From Neocallimastix lanati (nom. inval.) (lineage: Eukaryota; Neocallimastigomycota; Neocallimastigomycetes; Neocallimastigales; Neocallimastigaceae), in the NCBI GenBank assembly GCA_016946835.1, contig JACVTC010000017.1, positions 696,001-760,000 on the forward strand: a stretch of 64,000 bases of DNA. The letters run 5' to 3'. Below, piece by piece: positions 48,159 to 59,914 of the stretch. The notes below the pieces were generated by a model that worked only from the letters and a program-made list of their open reading frames with translations, was not told the DNA's origin and searched no databases. Position 1 is the first letter of the stretch. Every line of letters starts with the position of its first letter. The translations under genes and the position numbers were made by a program.

Positions 48159-49790
48159 TTAATTATCAAAAATTATATCGTTAAATTTCTTAATGTTAAT
48201 ACCGGATACTGGTTTTGTTAAAGGATCAGCTAACATATCATTTGTGCTAATATATTCTAATTTTGTATTCTTTTCTTTTATTTTTTCTTGAATAAATTTA
48301 TATCTAGTATCAATATGTTTGCATCTACCTTTAGCATTTTCATCTTCAGCTATTGCTATACAAGCTTTATTATCTACTTTTATTTTTATTAAGACATTCT
48401 TATTAGTTATTTCTTCGAATAAATTTTTTAACCATATTCCATGTTTTGCGCATTCAGTAAGACAAACAAATTCAGCTTCAGCTGTTGATAATGTAAAATT
48501 TCTTTGAATTTGTGATTTCCAGGAAATTGGACTATTTCCAAGTAAGAATATATATCCACTTACAGATCTTCTAGTGGCTTCATCATTAGCATAATCAGCA
48601 TCTGAAAATCCAACTAATCTATTTTTTCCATTATAGTATATTGATTTATTTATTGTAGATTTTAAATATTGTAATATCAGTAGCAATGCTTTATAGTCTA
48701 TAGTTGTTGGATGTTCACAATTTCTTGATGCTTGGTTAACTGCATATGTAATGTCTGGTCTAGATTGTATTGCAATATATAATAGTGAACCTAAAAGTGA
48801 TTTGTATTTTCCAACATCTACAGGTTTTGCATTTTTTCTTTTTCATTTGAAATTTTTCTATATGGATATTTTATTATTTTAGTTTTATTCATATTATAAT
48901 TATTAATAATTTTATTTATATAATCTTCTTGATTTATTTTATAACCATTTTTAGTTTTATAAATATTTATTCCAATAATTTTTCTGGCATCAGATTCTTT
49001 TGAAATTGTATATTTATTTTTTAATTTCTTAATTATATTTTTGATTTCATAATCTTCACCAGTTATTAAAGTGTCATCAACGTATAATGTTAATAACCCT
49101 ATTAATTTATTTCCTTTATTATATTTTCCACTTAAGCATTTGTCTGATTTATATTGTTTAAAACCGATTGACTTTAAATAATTAGTGATTTCTTCATTCC
49201 ACATACGTCCAGCCTGTTTTAAACCATATAGTGCTTTTTTCAACAACCATACTTTATTTTTATTATAATTTTTATCTCCTTTTGGAATTTTAACATAAAT
49301 TGTTTCATTAAGGTCAGCATTTAAATATGCCGCTTTTATGTCTAATTGTTTTAAATTCCATTTATTTATTGAAGCTATTGCGATGGTAATTCTTAAACTA
49401 TCAGATTGTGCTGTAGGTGAATATGTTGAAATAAAATCTTCACCTTCCTTTTGCTGACAACCTTTTACTACTAATCTAGCTTTTTTAGTATTATTATTTT
49501 TTATAACTAAAACCCATCTTGTATCTATGATATTTGTATTTTTTGGTATATCTTTAATATTGACTACCATCATTACATTTTTATCATACATATTTTTAAT
49601 TTTATTTTTTATAGCTATGTTCCATTCTTTTGAATCTTTTGAAATCATAGCTTCTTCATATGTACTTGGACATTGTGTCATAATATTGAAAATTTTATGT
49701 TTTTTATTAATGTTTTTATTTTTTGATAATATTTCTTTTCTTATATTTAATGTTTGGGTGTCTGATTCATCGCCTGAGTCTTCATCATCT
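48159..49790 (-). pseudogene. Copia reverse transcriptase and RNase H fragments
   Basis: RT: TRWVLVIKNN, KARLVVKGCQQKEGEDF, KQLDIKAAYLNADLNETIYV, KALYGLKQAGRMWN and the catalytic YVDDTLI. A small indel in an A-run near 48830 puts the RNase H part in another frame: KPVDVGKYKSLLGSLLYIAI, then SDADYANDEATRRSVSGYIF, STAEAEFVCLTE, KHIDTRYKFIQEKI and ADPLTKPVSG. All core residues of both domains appear present apart from the frameshift. Confidence 0.88.
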
Positions 49791-50930
49791 TGAATTCTTC
49801 TTTTTTTTATTAATATCGCTATCTGAAAAATTGTTAATATTTTTTATATTATTGTTTATATTGTTATTATTATCATTAATATTATTATCATCAATATTAT
49901 TATTATTATAATTGATATTATTATTATTATTATTGATATTAGAATTTGTCGATTGTATATTTGCACTTTCCCCCTCAATCGATAAATTTGAGTAAATGAA
50001 TAAAGAATCAATAGTTTTCGATGAGAAAAAGGAAGTATCAATAGTACCAGGAATATCTTCCATGAAATAAACATCTCTAGCAGTAATGATAGAGTTTGTA
50101 GAAATATCTAAAATTCGGTACCCAGAAGAACTTTCAGGATAACCAAGAAAAATACCTTGTTTCGAATTATTTTCAAATTTATTTGTTTTATGGTTATTAA
50201 AGAAAAATGCTTTACAACCGAATACTTTAAAATGAGAAATATCAACAGGTTTATTAAAGAATAGTTCATTAGGAATTTTAAAATTAATACTAGAATGAGG
50301 ATTTGAATTATATAAGAAAGCAGCACATTGAACGGCAGAATCCCAAAAATAAAGAGGTAATTTAGTAGAATTTAAAAGTGTTTTAGCACAATTATTTATT
50401 GTTTGATTTAACCGTTCAGCAAGACCATTTTGTTGAGGATATCCAGGAAAAGAGTGAATAAATTTAATTCCGTGATTATTTAAAAACGAAATAACATTTT
50501 TATTTATGTATTCATTTCCATTATTAGATTTAAAAGTTTTAATTTGAATATTATATAAGTTCGAAGTTAATTTATAAAATTCAACAAATTTATCATAGAC
50601 ATCTGATTTATTTTTTAAAAGATAAATCCAACATTTGCCAAAAAAAATCATCTAGAAAAGTTAGGTAGTAGTTATATCCTTGAAATGAAGTTTCTAGTTT
50701 ACCCACAACATCAGTGTGAACCAATTCTAAAGGTTCAGTTGTGAAAGAATCAGAAGCAGAAAAAGGTTTTCTCCTCAATTTACTGATTTTGCATTTAGGA
50801 CATTCTTTTTTATTATGAAAAGAAGTATGCTTAATAATAAATTCTTTAAAATTGTTATAATTATTGAAATGTCCTAACCTTGAATGCCAAAGTGAATAAT
50901 CTACATTGTGAATATTAAATTTTGAATAAT
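49785..50930 (-). pseudogene. Copia integrase fragment
   Basis: Begins with a GAG-pre-integrase type segment (LWHSRLGHFN, near 50900-50870), then HTDVVGKLETSFQGYNYYLT. After an 8-base A/T run that shifts the frame at 50642-50649, the 288-residue frame continues: KSNNGNEYINKNVISFLNNH, GYPQQNGLAERLNQTI (with the catalytic-type Glu), FWDSAVQCAAFLYN and VFGCKAFFF. It ends in an Asn-rich linker. Confidence 0.85.
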
Positions 50931-51045
50931 TGTCATAATTATTACTTTGAATATCAACATTAATATTATTGATATTTGAAATAATACAAATGTAAATAAA
51001 TTTTCATCATTTGCATAAATATTGGCGATTATATTATTATCTTTA

Positions 51046-51414
51046 TTATTTATTTATTTGTAATCTATCTTTTTTATTGATGTTTTCCATAATTATTTTA
51101 TTGCCAAGACTTAAGATATGATGTGTTGAGATTAGATTGTTTTTAATGTTTGGTGCAAAATGAACATTTGATAATTTGAATTTATTATTCTTGAAACTTC
51201 CATAATATGTACCAGAACAATTTATTTTATCAGTGGTACCATTTGGATAAATTATTGTTTTATCATTAGAATTTTGAATATTATTTAGTTGGTTTATGTT
51301 GTTGGTTAAATTTAATCCTGTACCACTATCTATAATCCATGTTGTATATTTATTATTTGTTTTTAAATTGTTACATTTAATATTGTTTTGTAATACCGTT
51401 GACTGTAAATTCAA
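51046..51414 (-). pseudogene. Copia gag-protease fragment
   Basis: 122 residues containing the aspartic protease start TTWIIDSGTGLNLTNN (DSG active-site motif), then a glycine-containing flap-like segment (CSGTYYGSF) and HFAPNIKNNLIS, typical of Copia protease before the GAG-pre-integrase domain. No zinc knuckle or gag is seen upstream; the element is cut here. Confidence 0.8.
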
Positions 51415-51429
51415 TTTATTGAATAAAAA

Positions 51430-51788
51430 ATAGAAATCATGCTAATTATGATAACAATAATAATAAATCCAAAACACAATTCAAAGAACAAAAACAAGAA
51501 GATTTAAAAGACAAAAGATAATTTCCAATATTGAACAAATAAAAAATCTTGAAGAGCTCGAATTTTCTTTTGAAGAATTAAAGGAAGATATACAATAAGG
51601 AATTAAATAGTCTGGAAAGCTCCACTAAAGAAGAAGATCCATCCACAATTAATGCCGCCAAATGAAAAATGATAATGAAAAACACAATCAATACATTGGA
51701 ATATAACCCACATGAAGACAATGTATGAACTTTCGACACAGGCGCTTCCGAACATATTACTTGTAACAAAAATATATTAACCAATTAC

Positions 51789-51820
<32 letters not shown>

Positions 51821-54800
51821 AAAAAAAAGTAACTCTTAGATGTGTAAATAATACAACCTGTGAATTTGAAGGAAGTGGAACATATGAAGGAAACCTGAAT
51901 GGACATGAATTCAAACTTAAGAATGTTTTCCATTCAAGTAAAATAAATAAAAAATCTAATAAGTGAAATCAAATTTACAAAAAGGAAGGACTAATCTGCA
52001 AAAATTACACCAAGGAAGGATAATGTATGTCTAACCCTCAAGTATAAACAATAAAAAACAAAAGAACAAACTCTTAGGCTCTTTCGAATCAGATGAAAAT
52101 AACATCATTCGAATTAAAATAATGAATTATATATAGTAATGTTGATCCCGTGGAAGACAGAAACCTATCTAACCAAGATGCTGAATTGGATGATCAAAAG
52201 CAGGCTATTATGGCATAGAAGATTGGGACATTTCTACCATGAGAATTTGAACAAACACTTAGCTTTACATAGCATTAAAGTTCTCAAATGCTTAGATTGC
52301 CAGGTCTCCCAAACTCAAGAGAAGAGCTCATTACAGGAACTACTCCATAAAAAACTACAAGTATTCTGGAAACAATTTACTCAAGATGTCATAGGGCCGA
52401 TTCAACCATCTTTCATAGGAAGAAGATTCATTCTCACTTTCGTGGATGATTATTACTCAAGAAAATAGTTGGGTCTTCTTACTAAAAAAATAAATCAGAA
52501 GTTCCCAGCAGAATTATAAATTTCTTCACTTATCTAAGTAACCAATTTTGATAAGAAGATTAAAAATCTTCAGAAGAGATCAAGGTCGAGAAAATTTGCA
52601 ATAAAAAGGTGGAAAAATTTTGTATTAGAAATGGTAATTAAGAAAACTTACTCACCCCTCCTTACAACCCAGAAAAAAATGGTTAAGTCGGAACGTTTCA
52701 ATTATACTCTAATTAACTGTGCGCAAAATTCACTTATATTGGAGCAAAAGATGGATATCAAATTCTGGGACTTCGCAGTAAAATATGCAAACTTATTATA
52801 CAATAAGGCTCCCCATAATAAAGATATACAAAACATAATTCCAAAAGAATTCTTATACAAATACAATAAACCATCAAACATTAAACTTATTAAAGTATTT
52901 CGGATGTAAAGCATGCTATAAAGATTTTTCAAATGATAAAAATGAAATTAAAACATAATGTTATAAAAGGTGTTTTTCTCGGTTTCATTTTAGAGTCAAA
53001 AATGTTATATCGTAATAGATTATATAAAATTTAGGTGTACACTTAGTAAGAGAAGTTGTTTTTTGATGAATCCACTTCAGGTAAGTTAACTCTCACTGAT
53101 TTGAATAACAAAAACATAAATTTAATAGAATTTTTACCTAAATATATCAATTTAGATAATTATTCAATTCACATATTAGATGAAAATATAACAAGTAGCA
53201 CTAACTCAGTGAATAATCAACAAAAGAATATTAATTTAAACTGAAAATACAACAAACAATACTAACTCAGTTAACAATTAACAAAATAATACTAATCAAA
53301 CTGAAGATACAAAAAGTAATACTAACGTAGCACATAACCAGCAAAATAATGATAACCAGAAAAATAATGATAATCAGATTATAAATATTAAACTCAATTC
53401 CAGTTATGAAAACAATAGTTCTTTTATTCCAAAATAACGATGATAACGTGGCCAATAACTCCAACATAGAAGACATTATATCTATCAATGAAACCAAAGC
53501 ATCAATAACGAAAGTCGGAAACTTTGAACTAATTTCAAATCATTCCACAGAAAACATAATGGAAGAAGCCAATACTAATGATAAAAACAGAAAATACATT
53601 CGATGAATATAGAGATAATATTAATGAATTTTACTACTCAACTCCGAAATTTTAAAGCTATAAATGATGATAATATATAGAAACATTCAAGCAGTAATTT
53701 CAACTTAAACACCAACCATCAATTATGACACAACCCTAAAGTTCAGTATAATGGAATATCTTCACACATTAAAAAAGATCAGGAAGTCCTTTACTAAACC
53801 AATATCACAAAAGATTCAACTCAAACGTAAATAATATAGAAAATGATATCAAAATAAATACTAATGTTCCATAAAATTATAAATAAGCAATCTCATGTAA
53901 AGATAAGAATCATTGAATTGAAGCTATAAATGCAGAACTACAAAAATTGATACCAAAAAAATAAAATAATGTTTTTTTCAAAAAGGAAATTCCGAAAAGA
54001 GTAAATCCAGTTTACAACAAAGTAGGTTTATGCTTTAAAAAAAAGAGATGGCAACAGAAAGATAATCAAATATAAAGGAAGAATCGTAACCGGAGGTTTC
54101 AAACTAAAAGTATTGATTACGTCTTGACTTATTCACCAACTTTTAGTATTGATAATCTAAAATTATTACTGACAAATTGCATCTAAATTTAATTGGATTG
54201 TTATGCAACCCGACATTAAAGCTGTTTATCATAATGCTCCACTCGATAAGCAACTATAGGTTACTATCCCTCCAGGTGATTAAAATTTTTATCATGTACA
54301 TAGATGTTTATATGGACGACCTGTTAAATCACAGGTCGTAAATCAGAAATAAGTAAATTTATTTATATAAAATAAAGAAAAAATTTTTAAAATATTAAAA
54401 CGCAACAAAGCGGACCTACCTACTAGGAATGAAAATCGAAGAAAAGAATTTCAATTACATCATTTCACAAACAAAACTCATTAATGACATTTTACTAAAT
54501 TCAAATATTAGAAAAACAAAAAACACTATGTTCAGGAAATAAATAAATTATCAACCAACAATAAGAAATTTGATAAAACAACGTATAAAAGTGTCGTAGA
54601 ATCACTTATATATTTAGTACTCTATATCAGACCAGACATAGTCTATGCCATAGGTAACGGGTAAAGTTGCAAGACATTCCGAAAATCCCACAATAGATGA
54701 TTGGAAAAAAGGTAATAAATATTTTTAAAATACCTAAACTATACAAAAAACTACAAAATCACATAGAAAGGTAAAGGTGAAATACTAGCTTATACAGACT

Positions 54801-55563
54801 TAGATTATGCTGGAGATCCAGAGGATAGAAAATCCACCTCCAGATATATAATTCTAATGGGTATGGATCCAATTTGTTGGCAATCAAAAAAAAAAAAAAA
54901 TCAAATAGGTTGCCACATCTATTGTTGAAGTCGAATAGATTGCTACCAATCAATGTGTAAAGAAGTTTTTATGGATCAGAAATATTTTCATGGAACTATT
55001 AAATATAACAAAACCATTTAAAATTATGACAGATAATATTACAAGTGAAGCAACGTTAGAAAATGGAGAAATTTATAATAAATTAAAACCCATAGATATA
55101 AAATTTCATTTTAATTGTGACAAACTCAAAAAATAATAAAATAACTTTAAATTATATTAACACCGAGAAGATGCTAGCAGATCTATTAACCAAGGACTTA
55201 AATGGACCAAAAATGACCAAACTTACAGACCAAATATTTAATTAAAAGTATTTTGATTTGAGGGGGAAATGCTAGATTATATGAAGTGTATTAAATATCT
55301 TTAAAAATTATATTAATTAAATTATTTCGTTATGAGTAAATTATTCTTTATGTATTTGAAATACATTATTTAATTCATTATTAAAATAATTTCATTATAT
55401 TATTATCAAGCCTCAATTAGTATAAATAGATTAAACATCTTTTTTTTTAATTACTTATTTCTAAATAATAAATATAAATATTAATAAATAAACTTTAATT
55501 AATAATAAAATGTTTTATTTTCTCTTATAAATAAATAATTTATAATTTATATTTATTATAACA
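51430..55563 (+). mobile_element. Ty1/Copia retrotransposon relic, plus strand, heavily decayed
   Basis: Pieces in Copia order with many stops: protease FDTGASEHITCN (near 51728-51765), GAG-pre-integrase LLWHRRLGHFYHENL (52206-52250), integrase FTQDVIGPIQPSF and KFWDFAVKYANLLYN (52376-52805), and RT GRIVTGGFKL with QPDIKAVYHNAPLDKQL (54080-54260). The YVDD motif was not found. Next are RNase H AYTDLDYAGDPEDRKSTSRY (54790-54846) and a GAGGGGGAAA polypurine tract (about 55260-55269). A probable 3' LTR starts TGCTAGATTATATG at 55270 and may end near 55563 (TAACA). No 5' LTR seen. It belongs to a different and older subfamily than the minus-strand element. Confidence 0.85.
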
Positions 55564-56981
55564 CATAATAAATAATAGATAATAATAGATAATATAATAA
55601 ATAATAGATAATAATAGAAAATAATAATAATAATTCGATTATATATTAATAGTTTTGTTTTATTTTACTTTATTTTAGAACACTTTATTATTTGTTATAT
55701 TAATAATGCATACTTTTTTATATATACTTTTACATGGTAATACATATACTAATAAACGATTGAACCATATCTGTATCACATTAACAATCAATCATATATT
55801 TAAATGATCTAGCCATAATACATTAGATACACAAAATACAATACATAAATTATACATATATTTAATCTAATACTTATACTTAAAATATATTATTAATAGC
55901 TATAATTAATATTAAAGTTTAATAAATAATTCATAATATTTTAACAAATAGTAATATAATAATATATGAAAACAAATAAGAGAAATATATATCAACTTTT
56001 CATTTATATTTATAAATATAGTAATAATAATAAAAAAAAATATATATATACAAATTTTTAAATTATGTAATAATAATAAAAAAAATATATATATATGTAA
56101 AAGTAAATTTATATATAGAAATGATAATAGATAGTTGATATGAAATAGAAATAAAAACTCTAATTAATAATAAATTTATGTTAATTAAGAAATGTAGTAA
56201 AATCATAAATTTATGTATTAATCTAGTTTTTATTGTATTTCTTATTAGAAATTAATTTATATATTTTTATTATTTAATTTTAACATTAATGAAAGTAAAT
56301 TAATATTTATACTTTAATATAGGAAAACTTTATTATAGTAAATAATTATAAAAGAGAAAAATACTTAGAAATAGTTTTATTTCTCTGTCCAAGAATAATA
56401 AATAGTAGATTAGTGTAATTCTTGAGATCAAAATATGAAAATAAACATTAATTTTAAGAATAAATGTTAGTTTACATTTTTAATAATGATAAGCAAATGT
56501 AATTCTTCTAATAAATAAAATTTAAATAAAATTATTTTTATAAAACATATAAATTATATCTCCAAAATAAAGAATAAACCTTAAAAGAACCGAACCTGAA
56601 CTTCGTACTTTATCATAGTTCAATTATAATAATTAATAATAATTATATCTAATATAAATCATAATATAGATAAAAAAAGTTTATATATTATAAAATAATA
56701 TTAGGGACTTTACCCAATTATATATATATGGCTTTTTTTTTTTTATTTATTTTTTAATTTATTTTCATATTTAATTATGATTATTTCGTTTTATAATAAA
56801 TTTTATTATTATTATTTTTTTATTTATTAATTTATTATTTATTTTTATTTTCAATTATTATTATTATTATTACGTATTATTTATTAATATTTAAAAAAAA
56901 TGAAAAGTATAAAAAGCACAAATATATAATCAATTATTGTATTTTTTTTTTTTTTTTTACTAGTATGACTAATATGACCAC

Positions 56982-57015
<34 letters not shown>

Positions 57016-57997
57016 GTAAAACAAACAAAAAATTAATAATTATTGTTCCAATCATCTTGCTTCTATTGGATATGAATTAAATTAAAAAGTTACTTGTACC
57101 AGAAAATAGTTGTATATATCTCTTATACAAAATTTTAAATTATATATAACTTAACAAGAGAAGTTACTAATTTTTTTTTTTACTAATAATTGTAAACATA
57201 TATACATTTATAATATAAATATAAATATAAATATAAGTTTATGGAAGGGAGGCATGAAAATCTATATTATCAAAATTAATATTGTATGTATCATTTTTGT
57301 TTTGATTTTGGGGCTTTTTTTTTTTTAAATCATATTATATATATATAAAATTATGTACTTATTTCAAAATTTATTTCAAGATTATATACATTGATATTTA
57401 AGTATAATATGTATTTATGATTGTTTTTCAATAGGTTTTAAAGGACATGCAATTAAAAATTCTTAATTTCATACCAAAAATATTTATTCATATTTAGAAA
57501 ATGCTACTATTTTTTTTGTAATATAATTCAAAAACAACTTTTCATAAACGGTCACCATTTCATTATGAATTGATGAATAGATTTTTATTTTATTCTAAAA
57601 AAAAAATTACAAAAAAGGTATAAACATATAGATAAAGATATTAGTCATAGATAAATTATGACTACTTCATAATTTATTTTATTTTTATACCAATGAAATT
57701 TTTATTTACTAAAAAAAATAAACAAAAAAAAAAAAAAAGAAAAAAAGAAAATAAAATAAAAACGTGTTATTAATTAAATTTAAATTAATAAAAATTATAT
57801 TTTATATTAGAAAAATTTTATTTTTTTTTATTTTTTTATTTTTTTGTTTATTCTTTTTTTCTTTATGCCGAGGCTTTTTTTTAATAATTCAAATTTTAAT
57901 TATAAATCTTATAAATATAAATCAATAAATTATAATTATTATTATTTATTTTATTTATTATTATTTATTATTATAATTAACTAATACAAATTTATAG
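55564..57997. other. AT-rich intergenic DNA, nothing recognised
   Basis: Simple AT-rich sequence with poly-A and poly-T tracts (for example 56980-57012). No coding frame or repeat match seen. Confidence 0.6.
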
Positions 57998-58059
57998 TAT
58001 TATTTTTAAGTTTATTGGAGTATATTACATATATTACTCCAATAAACTTAAAAATAATA
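57998..58059. repeat. Perfect 25-bp inverted repeat, 12-base loop
   Basis: Arms 57998-58022 and 58035-58059 are exact complements (GTTTATTGGAGTA against TACTCCAATAAAC at the inner ends), with imperfect pairing for about 10 more bases outward. It resembles a MITE or snap-back element. Confidence 0.9.
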
Positions 58060-58243
58060 ATATAAATTGTAATAGTAATGATAATATAAATAATAAATAA
58101 TAAAATATATTAATATTAAATTGGGTTAAAAAATTTAAATTAAAATAATAATAAATAATAATAATAACAACAATCATAATACCTGAGTTTAAATTGAAAT
58201 ATATATTAACATATAAAAATATAAATAAATTTTGTTATACTCC

Positions 58244-58292
<49 letters not shown>

Positions 58293-58723
58293 GGTGTATT
58301 TTCTAATTTTAGTAAATTTTATTATTTAAGGAGAATTACAAAAAAAAAAAAAATAAATAAAAATAAAAATAAATAAATAATTAAATAAATAAATAAATTC
58401 TGAATTTGAATTTAAAATAGGTAAAGTTGATTCCATTTTTAATTTTAATTTTTAAGTATATAATACTAAAATAAAAAATTATTTTAGTAATATATTATAA
58501 TATTTGTGGCATGGAGTACTATTGTAAAATTAAAACAGTGATTTATTAAATTATATTAAAAATTAATAATAATATTTAAGGCAATACAATTAAATTGTAG
58601 AGGTTCGATTTCCTCGTGTGGCGATACTATTTCTCTACAATATCGTTTTTTTTTTTTTTTTTTTTTATTTTTCTAAAAAAAAAAAATTTATAATTAATAA
58701 TAGATAATTTTTTTTTTATTTTA
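58060..58723. other. AT-rich DNA with a long T-run and an ambiguous tRNA-like scrap
   Basis: A T-run of about 47 bases at 58245-58291. Near 58600-58625, GAGGTTCGATTTCCTC resembles a tRNA T-arm, but it has an extra base and no matching acceptor stem, so no tRNA is called. Confidence 0.5.
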
Positions 58724-58780
58724 TTTTTTTTAGATTTGGGAGAGAATACACTTCTAGTGCTTTATTAAAAAGATTAAAAT
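58724..58780 (-). mobile_element. SINE-like retroposon, copy A4 (truncated 3' end)
   Basis: The minus strand reads AATAAAGCAC, AGAAGTGTATTCTCTCCC, then AAATCTAAAA, the same 3' end as A1 and A2 with a weakened stem. It lies about 200 bases from the fuller copy A2. Confidence 0.55.
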
Positions 58781-58964
58781 ATAATAATAGATAGTATTAA
58801 CATTAAATAAATAATAAATAAATAAATAAATAAATAAATAATAATTATTATCTTTAATATTTATTAAATTTAGTAATTTAATTTTATCTAATTTTAATAA
58901 TAAATATAATATTGATAATAATAATAATAAATAAATAAATAAATAAATAAATAAAAAAAAAAGA

Positions 58965-59195
58965 TTTTTTTTTTTTTTTTTTTTTTAGACAGGGAAGAGA
59001 ATACACTTCCAAAACTTTATTAAATTTTATTTTAAAAAATACATGTAGGTGAAAAGTACATTTGAAATTAAAAATAAAAAATTAAAAAATAAAAAATAAA
59101 AAAGCTCGAAAATACTATGTATTTCGGCAAGTTGTACTATGCGGGAATTTTTCCCTTCCTATCAAATAAAAAAGAAATAAAACCTAGAAGTAACA
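58965..59195 (-). mobile_element. SINE-like retroposon, copy A2
   Basis: 209 bases (59195-58987) plus an A-tail (T-run 58965-58986), nearly identical to 10780-10571. Shared sequence includes TGTACTATGCGGGAATTTTT, GTAGGTGAAAAGTACATTTG and AGACAGGGAAGAGAATACAC (plus-strand reading). The high identity of two copies 48 kb apart suggests recent movement. Confidence 0.8.
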
Positions 59196-59208
59196 AAAAA
59201 AAAAAAGA

Positions 59209-59252
59209 AAATATTAATTTTTTAATTGTTAACAATTAAAAAATTAATATTT
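59209..59252. repeat. Perfect 44-bp palindrome without spacer
   Basis: 22-base arms meet at GTT|AAC (59230/59231). It lies 13 bases beyond the 5' end of SINE copy A2. Confidence 0.95.
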
Positions 59253-59914
59253 AATAATATCATTTTCTTTTATTTTTTTTTTTTTTTTTTACAATTACTC
59301 TTGGTACCTCGAAAGAATTAAGATGGTCTTTACCTTAATGAACCCTTAGAGAATAGAAAGGAAAAGAAAAGTGATACGTCCATGAATTTACATTATAATT
59401 TAACTTTTTTAAAATTTAGGATTAAAAACACTTTTAATGAAATTTACACTTATTTTGTATCTTCGTTTACATAATAATATTCTTTTATTTATTTATTATT
59501 ATAATTTTTTTTTTTTTAAATTAATATTTATTTATTTATTTAAATATATTTAAATTTTTATGAATAAAATATAGTATCTATATAGCGTTAAATATATTTT
59601 AAAGATAGAAATATTTATTTTTATTTTTTATTTTTTTTTTTTTAAATAAAAAAATAATAAATTTCAAATATTATGAATATATATATATATTTTTTATAAA
59701 TAAAAAAGATTTATATAGTTATATAAATAATAATATATCTTTATAAATATACTTTTTTTTTAATAAATATTTGTTTTTTATTTTTATAAATTTTTTTTCT
59801 ATTGATGTTAGATTTTTTTTTTTTTTTAAAAAAAAAGTTAAATTAATTGAATTAAATTTTTTTAATTTTTTTAATTAATTATAGAAATAAGGAAAATAAT
59901 AAAAAAAAATTATT
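59253..59914. other. AT-rich DNA 3' of the CotH gene
   Basis: 59286-59395 is less AT-biased (GGTACCTCGAAAGAATTAAG) with no frame, possibly a transposon scrap. The rest is T-rich simple sequence, presumably including the CotH 3' UTR. Confidence 0.5.

Larger units (their letters stand above)
48046..51414 (-). mobile_element. Ty1/Copia retrotransposon, minus strand, 5'-truncated and frameshifted
   Basis: Pol domains run in Copia order on the minus strand: protease (51414-51046), GAG-pre-integrase and integrase (about 50920-49785), reverse transcriptase (49681-48818) and RNase H (about 48830-48159). A polypurine tract GGGGGAA (about 48052-48046) then leads into TGTTA. Gag and the 5' LTR are missing. 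At about 51420 the sequence switches to a plus-strand Copia remnant, so two elements meet head to head. Three frame breaks (about 50642-50649, 49801-49808 and 48830) all lie in A/T homopolymers; otherwise the domains are well preserved, implying a fairly recent insertion. Confidence 0.9.

Noticed and set aside
58600-58630. Possible tRNA 3' half (GAGGTTCGATTTCCTC)
   Set aside because: The T-arm has an extra base, position 61 is not C, and no complementary 5' acceptor stem was found upstream.
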